From Oligosphaeraceae bacterium (GTDB lineage Bacteria > Verrucomicrobiota > Lentisphaeria > Oligosphaerales > Oligosphaeraceae): a DNA stretch of 10,429 nt. Location: contig JAAYYJ010000536.1 of the NCBI GenBank assembly GCA_012515455.1, positions 1-10,429 of the forward strand, in the 5' to 3' direction. Positions 1 to 5,606 of the stretch are shown here, piece after piece. A program made the translations under genes and the position numbers. The notes beneath the pieces were generated by a model. It saw only the letters and a program-made list of their open reading frames with translations. It ran no database searches and had not been told where the DNA came from. Each line of letters begins with the position of its first letter. The first letter of the stretch is position 1.

Positions 1-1
1 A

Positions 2-1285
2 ACGCGCCAGTTCCTGGAAAAACTCTACGGCGGCATGGTGCAGAAATATTACCCCGACGGACTCGAGTACTTCCATATTGAACTGGACGAGGTCTGGCCG
101 ACTTATCCGCACCCCGACGATGCCCTGAAAAAAGAATCCCCCTGGTGCTGCTGCCCGACTTGTCAGGGCCGGGAACAGGGTCAGCTCTTCCTGGACCACC
201 TGCTCTGGCTGGTGGAGATGCTCTGCCGCCAGGGAGTCGGGAAAGTCGTGTTCTGGAACGACCAGCTGACCCGGCACGACCAGCTCCTAGATCAGAAATT
301 CGCGCAGCGACTGCAGGACGCAGGTTTGCTGGACCGGGTGGTCATGCACTGGTGGTGGTATGACAACCACAAAATGGACCCCGGCATCCACCCGAAGCAG
401 GCCCTTAAACTCGGCCTGAAGGAAAACTGGGTTGCGCCCATGACCTGCTATTTCAACTGGTCGACCTATAATTACCAGCGGCCCAATATCGAGAAAATGC
501 TGCATCTGGCCGAAAGCGAAGGCGCCACCGGCGCAGTGTCTTATTCGGTCCACGACCCGTCCCATCTCGACCACGAGGCCCTGCTGGGAGTATACGCCTG
601 GGAATCCCCGGGCCAAGCCGGGAAGATTGACGCGGTTCAGAAACGCTGGAGCGAGAGCTCTTTCGGCCCCCAGGCCGGGCTCTATGTCGAGGCGGTGGAC
701 CTCCTGGCCGAGGTCTCACAGCTGCCCTGCTTTGACCTCTGCCGACAATACCGGTACTGCTACTCCGGAGAAGGACTGCCGGAATGGCCCAGACCCTACC
801 CGCAGGCGGCCTTGGACAAACTGGCGGAGCTGCCCCAGAAGAATATCCCGACTGTGCTGCGCAAAGCCGCCGAGGACGCCGGCAAAGCTGCCGCCATCTT
901 TGCAACGATGCTGCAGGACAAGGGCCTGAAAGTGCTGTTGCGAAACGCCCTGATGAGCCTCCTGGCCGATGCCGTGCGGGCCCAGGCCCTCAGCGAACTC
1001 TTCGCCTGGTTGCTGGATACCAGAGGCAAAATTGCCGCCGCGGCCATCAGCCAGCAAACCGTCGAGGAGTGCACCCAGGCCCGGAACCGCCTGCGCGAAC
1101 AAATGAAAATCTTCGACGCCAACAAACCAACCTGGGTCAGCCCAGCCTCACTCCAACCCTTCAGCTACCTGCTGCTCTTCCTCGATCAGCTCAATCAGCA
1201 ATTGAACAGCCAGACCGGTAAAAAAGCCGGCAAAAAAATCCTCTGGACGTTACCTCAGAATTGGCAAATACCAGAAAATTTTTAA
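2..1285 (+). CDS. GH20-like glycoside hydrolase (beta-N-acetylhexosaminidase-type), C-terminal part; 5' end outside window
   Basis: The frame is open to the left edge, so the 427 residues seen here lack the N-terminus; the first ATG at 35 is internal, not a start. The segment FHIELDEVW (window residues 24-32) resembles the GH20 strand that ends in the catalytic Asp-Glu pair (D29-E30 here). VVFWND (82-87) and an aromatic HWWWYDNH stretch (116-123) resemble later barrel strands that line the sugar pocket in GH20 enzymes. A cysteine-rich CCCPTC motif (49-54) follows the acidic pair and could bind a metal. The last 200 residues look helical and match no domain I recognise. The likely role is hydrolysis of N-acetylhexosamine-containing glycans. 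Alternatives are another TIM-barrel glycosidase family or a non-catalytic relative. Any signal peptide would be outside the window. The gene ends 149 bp before a strong terminator. Confidence 0.6.
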   Translation, partial: TRQFLEKLYGGMVQKYYPDGLEYFHIELDEVWPTYPHPDDALKKESPWCCCPTCQGREQGQLFLDHLLWLVEMLCRQGVGKVVFWNDQLTRHDQLLDQKFAQRLQDAGLLDRVVMHWWWYDNHKMDPGIHPKQALKLGLKENWVAPMTCYFNWSTYNYQRPNIEKMLHLAESEGATGAVSYSVHDPSHLDHEALLGVYAWESPGQAGKIDAVQKRWSESSFGPQAGLYVEAVDLLAEVSQLPCFDLCRQYRYCYSGEGLPEWPRPYPQAALDKLAELPQKNIPTVLRKAAEDAGKAAAIFATMLQDKGLKVLLRNALMSLLADAVRAQALSELFAWLLDTRGKIAAAAISQQTVEECTQARNRLREQMKIFDANKPTWVSPASLQPFSYLLLFLDQLNQQLNSQTGKKAGKKILWTLPQNWQIPENF

Positions 1286-1433
1286 GTTTACGACTTGCAA
1301 TACCCAAGACAGAGAATATCTTAAACAGCGGTGACTACGATGCAGACACTCTGAACATTTTTACATCGAAATCTCAGGATTTCATTTTTAATTTAGCAGA
1401 GCATACAATCGAGTCACCACTTTTAACTCCTCC

Positions 1434-1467
1434 AGCCGGCTCCTAATTCGGGAGCTGGCTTTTTTTT
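1434..1467 (+). terminator. Intrinsic terminator after the glycosidase gene
   Basis: A 10-bp GC-rich stem (AGCCGGCTCC at 1434-1443 with GGAGCTGGCT at 1451-1460, one G-T wobble) closes a 7-nt loop and is followed at once by eight T residues (1460-1467). This is a textbook rho-independent terminator for the upstream plus-strand gene. A weaker hairpin lies 51 bp upstream (GAAATC 1368-1373, GATTTC 1378-1383, then ATTTTTA) and may be an auxiliary stop. The terminator separates the glycosidase from the iclR operon, which therefore needs its own promoter. Confidence 0.88.
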
Positions 1468-1491
1468 GCCGGAAATTTCCTCCCCGCCCAC

Positions 1492-1524
1492 TTGCATAAG
1501 TAAAATCAGACTTTATTTTAATAT
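1492..1524 (+). promoter_or_regulatory. Possible sigma-70-type promoter for the iclR operon
   Basis: The 100 bp before 1564 are clearly AT-rich compared with the surrounding genes. TTGCAT (1492-1497) is an acceptable -35 box. TATTTT (1514-1519, 16-nt spacer) or the overlapping TAATAT (1519-1524, 21-nt spacer, too long for a classical match) could be the -10 box. A promoter is expected here because a strong terminator lies just upstream, but the exact boxes are a guess. Confidence 0.3.
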
Positions 1525-1527
1525 AAC

Positions 1528-1541
1528 TGAATTGTAATTCA
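1528..1541. promoter_or_regulatory. 14-bp palindrome, candidate operator for the IclR regulator
   Basis: TGAATTGTAATTCA is a perfect inverted repeat: two 6-bp arms around GT. It starts a few bases after the putative -10 box and ends 22 bp before the iclR start codon. IclR-family proteins bind short AT-rich palindromes near their own promoters, so autoregulation is plausible. I see no second copy in front of the Fe-S genes, in keeping with control of one transcript from this site. Confidence 0.4.
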
Positions 1542-1563
1542 ATATTATGGAAGCAAAAACCGG

Positions 1564-2301
1564 ATGCCCAATATACAGTCGCTGGAGCGTGCCTTTTTCC
1601 TGCTGGAGTGTTTGAGCCAAGCTGGTTCTGGCGGCATGTCTTTGACCGAATTGTCCCGCCGCGGTGGTTTGAAGGCGCCGACCTGCCGGAACCTGCTGTT
1701 GACGTTGCAGTCTCTGGGTTATGTGCAGCAGCTCTCCGGCAGCCGCCATTATGTTCTGAGCGGCCGGGGCACTTTTCCTGGTGCGGCTGATTTTACCGCC
1801 TCTCTGTGCGCACACGCTCTGCCGTTGCTGCAGTCCTTGCTGACGGCAGTGGAAGAGACCGTCATTTTCTGCCTGTACGCCCAGCAGCAGCGCCGCACTC
1901 TGCTGGCCTTGGAATCACAGCAGCAGCTGAAAGTTTCCGCGGACGCAGGCTCAGACAAAAAATTTTACTGCACCGCCACCGGACGCATCCTGCTGAGCCT
2001 GCTGCCGGCAGCGGAACTCTCTGCGCTGCTGCGCCACCTGCCCCCTCCGGCAGACGACTGGCCTGAATTCAGACCGCCCGGACAGCGGGCGGCCCTCCTG
2101 GCCGCCATCCGCGAGAAAGGCGAAGTGCAGCTCAACAAAGGCAGCATGGTGACCGCGCTGGCGGTGCCGGTCTGCTTCTCCCGCCGCAGCCTCCCCGCGG
2201 CAGTGGGGCTCTACTACCCGGCCGCACGCCATTCCGCCAGTCGGGTACCGGAGTTTTTTGCTGCCTTGCGCCAAACCGCCCGGCAGATAGCTGAATTTTG
2301 A
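1564..2301 (+). CDS. IclR-family transcriptional regulator
   Basis: The 245-residue length is typical for the family. Residues about 4-65 form the winged helix-turn-helix: the run from the SLERAF region through LTELSRRGGL and the recognition helix PTCRNLLLTL to LGYVQQ follows the IclR pattern. The rest is the GAF-like effector domain, with the family-typical FYCTATGRILLS segment near residue 138 and the NKGSMVTALAVPV strand near 194. The ATG at 1564 is preceded by GGAAG (1549-1553, spacing 10). It is the first gene of a plus-strand operon with three Fe-S proteins; the first of these begins 71 bp after its stop with no terminator between. It probably senses a small metabolite linked to those proteins and may repress or activate them together with itself. 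The effector cannot be read from sequence. Confidence 0.93.
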   Translation: MPNIQSLERAFFLLECLSQAGSGGMSLTELSRRGGLKAPTCRNLLLTLQSLGYVQQLSGSRHYVLSGRGTFPGAADFTASLCAHALPLLQSLLTAVEETVIFCLYAQQQRRTLLALESQQQLKVSADAGSDKKFYCTATGRILLSLLPAAELSALLRHLPPPADDWPEFRPPGQRAALLAAIREKGEVQLNKGSMVTALAVPVCFSRRSLPAAVGLYYPAARHSASRVPEFFAALRQTARQIAEF

Positions 2302-2357
2302 CCGCGGTGATAAATTTAGCCTCAGCCTCGCAGCCTGAATGTGACTCCCATCAGAAA

Positions 2358-2363
2358 AGGAAG
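2358..2363 (+). promoter_or_regulatory. Ribosome binding site that sets the start of Fe-S protein A
   Basis: AGGAAG, inside AAAAGGAAG, lies 9 nt before ATG 2373. It decides against a 25-codon longer reading from TTG 2298, which would overlap the iclR stop and has no Shine-Dalgarno sequence of its own. The chosen start gives an N-terminus (MNASEV) that aligns residue for residue with the next gene (MNAQEV). Confidence 0.75.
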
Positions 2364-2372
2364 ACCTCAGCC

Positions 2373-3179
2373 ATGAATGCCTCTGAAGTCAAGAACCAAG
2401 CCCGGGCCCTGGGTGCCGATCTGGTCGGCATCGCCCCGCGCAGCCGCTGGGCCGACTGGCCGGCAGAACACAACCCCTGCAGCATTATGCCACAATGCCA
2501 GTCGGTAATCGTGCTGGGACGCAAAATCCTGCGCGGAGCATTCCGGGGAATCGAAGAAGGCACCAATTTCGGCAGTACTTATGGTAATTTTGGCAGGGGT
2601 TGGGCCGAATTCACCTTCCTGCCCAGGATCATCTACAACCTGGCCTGCGTTCTGGAAAGCAGCGGTGCGGAAGCCGTGCCCATGAGCGGCGGCACTCCCA
2701 AGGGCCAGCAGAATGTCCAGCTGGAGGTCAAAGCCCTGGCTCAGGCCGCGGGACTGGGCAGTATCGGCAAGGGCGGATTCTTCCTGACTCCCCAGTACGG
2801 GCACCGCCAGCGCCTGGCGCTGCTGCTCACCGACCTGGAACTGCCCGGCAATGAACTCAACGAGCTGAATCTCTGCCAGGACTGCCAGGCCTGCATCACG
2901 GCCTGCCCCCTGCAGGCATATTCCTGCCAGAACGGACAATTCACCCTGAACCGCAGCCTCTGCCAACAATGCCAAAACGGCGCGGCTGCCGGCGGCGATC
3001 TCAGCTGCGAGCCTCTCGACCGCTTGGCCGCTTCCTGCGGGCGGGCCTGCCTGGTGGCCCTGGAAGACAAAATCGAGGAACGCTTCCTGCATAAATTCCG
3101 CCAGCGGGCGGTCTGGCAGCGTGATCTCCTGGGCCATCCCACAGTGCTTTCCGCCAACCTGAAAGGAGAAGACAAATGA
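2373..3179 (+). CDS. QueG-like Fe-S protein A (epoxyqueuosine reductase-related, two 4Fe-4S clusters)
   Basis: The 268-residue protein has the layout of the QueG/reductive dehalogenase superfamily: an N-terminal DUF1730-like domain, a GLG turn (AGLGSIGK, 126-133), then a ferredoxin domain. The first cluster motif is C168-x2-C171-x2-C174-x3-C178-P. A second cluster is likely from C197, C200, C222 and C226. Members of this superfamily bind cobalamin and pass electrons from the two clusters to it. The RG-x2-RGI-x2-G motif (54-63) is shared with the next two genes. It is shorter than housekeeping QueG (about 350-380 residues), lacks the C-terminal HEAT-like repeats, and I cannot place QueG's catalytic Asp, so epoxyqueuosine is probably not the substrate. 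There is no signal peptide, so it is probably cytoplasmic. It overlaps the next gene by 4 bp, which suggests translational coupling. Substrate unknown. Confidence 0.85.
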   Translation: MNASEVKNQARALGADLVGIAPRSRWADWPAEHNPCSIMPQCQSVIVLGRKILRGAFRGIEEGTNFGSTYGNFGRGWAEFTFLPRIIYNLACVLESSGAEAVPMSGGTPKGQQNVQLEVKALAQAAGLGSIGKGGFFLTPQYGHRQRLALLLTDLELPGNELNELNLCQDCQACITACPLQAYSCQNGQFTLNRSLCQQCQNGAAAGGDLSCEPLDRLAASCGRACLVALEDKIEERFLHKFRQRAVWQRDLLGHPTVLSANLKGEDK

Positions 3180-4027
3180 ACGCCCAGGAAGTAAAACTGG
3201 CCGCCCGCCAATTCGGTGCCGACCTGGTCGGCATCGCCGACCTCAAAACGCTTGCGTACCTCCCGGCCCGGGAAAACCCGCGGTCCATCTTCCCCCAGGC
3301 CACGAACGTGATCGTTGTCGGCCGCAAAATCCCCCGCGGCTGCCTCCGCGGCATTGAACAGGGCCGGGAAATGGACAACTCATTCTCCCAGTTCGGATTC
3401 TATACCCTGGAAGACAACCTGCTGGCCAAGACTACTTATGACCTGAACATCTGGATGGAAGCACGCGGCTGCGAAGCCGTGCCACTCTTCGCCTATGACT
3501 GCGACGGACAGGATGTAGGCGTGCCGGTCGAACCCGGCAAGCCAGCCCCCAACGTGATGCTCAAATACCGCATTATGGCCCAGGCCGCCGGACTGGGCGA
3601 GACCGCCTTGAACGGACTCTTCCTGACCCCGGAGTTCGGACCGCGCCAGCGCTTCGCCATGCTGCTCACCGACGCCGGACTGGAAGCCGACCCGCCTTTC
3701 CAGCCCCACCTCTGCGACGACTGCGGCAAATGCGTGCAGGCCTGCCCCCTGCACGCGCTCAACCCGGAGAATGCCCAGCCGGCCGGACTGTCCGGCTATG
3801 AACGGCCCCAGGCCGCCCGCGACAACCAACTCTGCCGGCGCTGCCAGAACGGCGCCATCCTCACCAACTACGGGCGCTTCGAGACCGTGGAACGGACTGC
3901 CGCCGCCTGCAGCCGCGCCTGCATCCAAGCCCTGGAGGAACGCGACGCCACCCAGGAAAAATTCACTCACCGGTTCCGTCACTGCGCAACCTGGCAGCGC
4001 GATATCACCGGCCAGAGCATTAATTGA
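3176..4027 (+). CDS. QueG-like Fe-S protein B, tandem paralogue of A
   Basis: The 283-residue protein starts at ATG 3176 within the ATGA overlap with gene A, and AAAGGAG (3162-3168) lies 7 nt upstream. It aligns with A along its whole length: ARQFGADLVGIA near the N-terminus, RG-x2-RGI-x2-G at 54-63, C180-x2-C183-x2-C186-x3-C190-P, a second cysteine set at C220, C223, C245 and C249, and a shared WQRDI-like C-terminus. The GLG turn is changed to AGLGETALN, losing the IG(K/W) seen in A and C, which may alter cofactor or substrate contacts. It is probably a cytoplasmic electron-transfer or corrinoid-dependent redox protein working with A and C. A heteromeric complex with A is possible from the coupling and similarity, but that is inference. 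No reaction can be assigned. Confidence 0.85.
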   Translation: MNAQEVKLAARQFGADLVGIADLKTLAYLPARENPRSIFPQATNVIVVGRKIPRGCLRGIEQGREMDNSFSQFGFYTLEDNLLAKTTYDLNIWMEARGCEAVPLFAYDCDGQDVGVPVEPGKPAPNVMLKYRIMAQAAGLGETALNGLFLTPEFGPRQRFAMLLTDAGLEADPPFQPHLCDDCGKCVQACPLHALNPENAQPAGLSGYERPQAARDNQLCRRCQNGAILTNYGRFETVERTAAACSRACIQALEERDATQEKFTHRFRHCATWQRDITGQSIN

Positions 4028-4030
4028 CAC

Positions 4031-4035
4031 AGGAG
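4031..4035 (+). promoter_or_regulatory. Ribosome binding site for Fe-S protein C
   Basis: AGGAG lies 6 nt before ATG 4042 and only 3 nt before ATG 4039, so 4042 is the better start. It lies inside a longer reading that begins at TTG 4024, which overlaps the stop of gene B; that longer start would contain the Shine-Dalgarno sequence within its coding region and is unlikely. Confidence 0.7.
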
Positions 4036-4041
4036 AATATG

Positions 4042-5172
4042 ATGTCGGAAAAAATTCTTACTGCCGGCGCGATCAAAGAACTAGCCCGCCGCATTGGTGC
4101 CGGCGGCGGTGGAGTCGAAGTCGTCGGCATTGCCAATATCGAGCGTTTTGCCGATGCTCCGGAGCGGATGCACCCGGCCAATATCTTCCCCGGCTGCCGC
4201 TCGGTGATTTCGATTGTCCAGCCCATTCCCCGCGGCAGCTACCGCGGCATTACTGAAGGCACTCACTGGAACAACTACACCTACTATTCCTACAACCGCC
4301 TCAATACCGTCTTCCGCCCCCTGCTGACCGATGAAATCAGCCGTTTCATCGAACAGCACGGCTACGAAGCAGTACCAGTCTACCCCGGCGTACCGGAGAG
4401 CTACCCGAATCACCCCAACCCCATCCCCGGACGCCCCGCCGCCGACATCAATCTGAATATCCGCATTGCCGCCCTGGCCTGCGGACTGGGTGAGATCGGC
4501 TGGTCGAAAGTTTTCCTGCACCCGGTCTACGGACCACGAGTGCGCATCGGCAATATCCTCACGGATGCGGTCCTGGAGCCGGACCCGCTGATCAAGCCCG
4601 GCACGCTGTGCAAGCGTTGCATGAAATGCGTGCCGGACTGCCCCGGCAACGCCATCCCGGGCAAGAACGGCCCCAGTATCAAAATCCGGATCGAGGGCCA
4701 GGAGTACGAATGGGGCGATGTCAATATGGGCCGCTGCACCGCCACCCATCACGGCATCAATTACAAAGCCTCGCCGTTCCTGAAAAAATACTTCCCCGGT
4801 TTCAACCTTGAGATTACTGAGAGCACCATGTCCGAGGAGCTGGCCTACAAGATCACCCACTCGCTGGGTTTGGCCAACTGGCAGCGCCAGAACCCCGAAT
4901 TCCCCGGCACCGCGGCGAACCCGTACATCAAGCAAATCTCGGCGCATTGCGGCTACCTCGCGGTCTGCGGGGCCAAGGGCTGCATCCGGGCCTGCATGGA
5001 ATTCCAGGAAAAGACCCACAATATCGCGCAGGACAACTTCAAGACCCCGGTCTTCCCTGGCCCGAAATGGCAGCTCTGCCCGCCCCAGGACGACCCCACC
5101 GGCGGTATCGTGGAAAAGAAAGCCCTGACCGAACTGTATCAGGACCCCGACCGCGATGCAGGACAATGGTGA
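4042..5172 (+). CDS. QueG/reductive dehalogenase-like Fe-S protein C, longer third paralogue
   Basis: The 376-residue protein shares with A and B the RG-x2-RGI-x2-G motif (64-73), the YEAVPV strand (108-113), the GLG turn (CGLGEIGW, 147-154) and C190-x2-C193-x2-C196-x3-C200-P. It then diverges. A roughly 100-residue insert (about 210-300) carries C232 and several aromatic residues, and the second cluster appears as C309-x4-C314-x3-C318 with C303 nearby, a spacing unlike A and B. The final 50 residues (from about 325) are also unique. This makes it the most enzyme-like of the three and closest in style to large corrinoid/Fe-S reductases. There is no twin-arginine signal, which argues against a classical exported reductive dehalogenase. 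It starts 14 bp after B in the same operon, and the stop codon sits inside a 15-bp palindrome. The reaction is unknown. Confidence 0.83.
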   Translation: MSEKILTAGAIKELARRIGAGGGGVEVVGIANIERFADAPERMHPANIFPGCRSVISIVQPIPRGSYRGITEGTHWNNYTYYSYNRLNTVFRPLLTDEISRFIEQHGYEAVPVYPGVPESYPNHPNPIPGRPAADINLNIRIAALACGLGEIGWSKVFLHPVYGPRVRIGNILTDAVLEPDPLIKPGTLCKRCMKCVPDCPGNAIPGKNGPSIKIRIEGQEYEWGDVNMGRCTATHHGINYKASPFLKKYFPGFNLEITESTMSEELAYKITHSLGLANWQRQNPEFPGTAANPYIKQISAHCGYLAVCGAKGCIRACMEFQEKTHNIAQDNFKTPVFPGPKWQLCPPQDDPTGGIVEKKALTELYQDPDRDAGQW

Positions 5173-5181
5173 TAATCACCA
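5167..5181. repeat. 15-bp palindrome over the stop codon of Fe-S protein C
   Basis: TGGTGATAATCACCA is a perfect inverted repeat: 7-bp arms around a single A. It covers the TGA stop at 5170-5172. No T-run follows, so it is not a classical terminator. It could stabilise the 3' end of the mRNA or bind a protein. The following 130 bp (5182-5308) show no gene and no convincing terminator. Confidence 0.45.
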
Positions 5182-5308
5182 AGGTCTATGGTCAGGTATC
5201 AGCTATCAGTGCCGGTTTTTCCACCATCTCGCGGTGATAGGTATTGATTGCGGATTCAGGCCGTCTCCTTTGGCCGGTTGAAAGCCGCCACAGAGCCAAC
5301 CTAAATCC

Positions 5309-5362
5309 GCACTGTATGGCTTTGCGCCGTAGGCGCTGAACCATGCTTTTAGCTCTTACAGA
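5309..5362. repeat. 54-bp repeat unit, copy 1 (intact)
   Basis: The first 40 bp (5309-5348) recur exactly at 5363-5402. The last part, TTTAGCTCTTACAGAGCA (5348-5365, running into the next copy), recurs exactly at 5555-5572. Each unit can fold twice: GCGCC-GTA-GGCGC with an outer ATGG/CCAT stem, and GCTCT-TAC-AGAGC. It looks like an intergenic palindromic repeat of the REP/BIME kind and has no convincing coding content. Confidence 0.85.
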
Positions 5363-5402
5363 GCACTGTATGGCTTTGCGCCGTAGGCGCTGAACCATGC
5401 TT
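5363..5402. repeat. 54-bp repeat unit, copy 2, left part (interrupted)
   Basis: These 40 bp are identical to 5309-5348. The unit then breaks off: where copy 1 continues with TTTAGCTC, this copy runs into the palindromic element at 5397-5552 and resumes at 5555. This is the left half of a split second copy. Confidence 0.85.
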
Positions 5403-5552
5403 AACCCCAAGCTTCAGCTTGGGGTAGGATACCCAATGAAGAGGGTGCCTCGGAGAGGCACTACTATGCTTCCTTCTGGCGGGATTGCGCCTCTCCGAGG
5501 CGCCGGACAGGTTAGGATGTCATACCCCAGGATAAATCCTGGGGTTAAGCAT
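5397..5552. repeat. Palindromic element with 13-bp inverted ends, inserted in a repeat copy (MITE-like or REP-like)
   Basis: The ends are perfect inverted repeats: ATGCTTAACCCCA (5397-5409) and TGGGGTTAAGCAT (5540-5552). Inside are four hairpins arranged symmetrically: CCCCAAGC/GCTTGGGG (5405-5424), GTGCCTC/GAGGCAC (5445-5461), GCGCCTC/GAGGCGC (5487-5503) and ACCCCAGGAT/ATCCTGGGGT (5524-5545). The two inner hairpins also pair with each other over 13 bp (5447-5459 with 5489-5501). The block sits precisely between two parts of the flanking repeat, so it looks inserted. It encodes no transposase, and no clear target-site duplication is visible. It could be a non-autonomous mobile element, a structured RNA, or a transcription barrier between convergent operons. 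Confidence 0.7.
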
Positions 5553-5554
5553 AG

Positions 5555-5572
5555 TTTAGCTCTTACAGAGCA
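5555..5572. repeat. 54-bp repeat unit, copy 2, right part
   Basis: TTTAGCTCTTACAGAGCA is identical to 5348-5365 and is the missing right end of the interrupted second copy, including the first bases (GCA) of a would-be third unit. The following GTATTGG stretch only weakly resembles the start of the unit, so a third copy is at best badly decayed. Confidence 0.75.
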
Positions 5573-5606
5573 AAGTATTGGTCTGGCATGGGAAACGATA
5601 GCTTGT

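Noticed and set aside
1261..1446. 61-codon plus-strand frame after the glycosidase
   Set aside because: It starts with TTG inside the glycosidase gene, has no ribosome site, shows no domain, and runs into the terminator stem.
2298..2372. Longer N-terminus for Fe-S protein A from TTG 2298, overlapping the iclR stop
   Set aside because: No Shine-Dalgarno sequence there, whereas ATG 2373 has AGGAAG and gives an N-terminus aligning with gene B.
4081..5166. 361-codon minus-strand frame opposite Fe-S protein C
   Set aside because: Shadow frame opposite a gene with clear cysteine motifs and a good ribosome site; no motif of its own.
2373..5172. Calling one of the three Fe-S proteins queG itself
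   Set aside because: A and B are too short and lack the C-terminal repeats, C has a different second half, and the catalytic Asp context of QueG is not evident; housekeeping queG is more likely elsewhere.
5195..5220. Weak hairpin followed by five T residues, as a terminator for the Fe-S operon
   Set aside because: The stem is about five pairs with a wobble and is separated from the T-run by two G residues; too weak to call.
5309..5572. CRISPR array
   Set aside because: Only two near-full units, with spacers that are themselves repeated and one large palindromic insert; no cas genes nearby.
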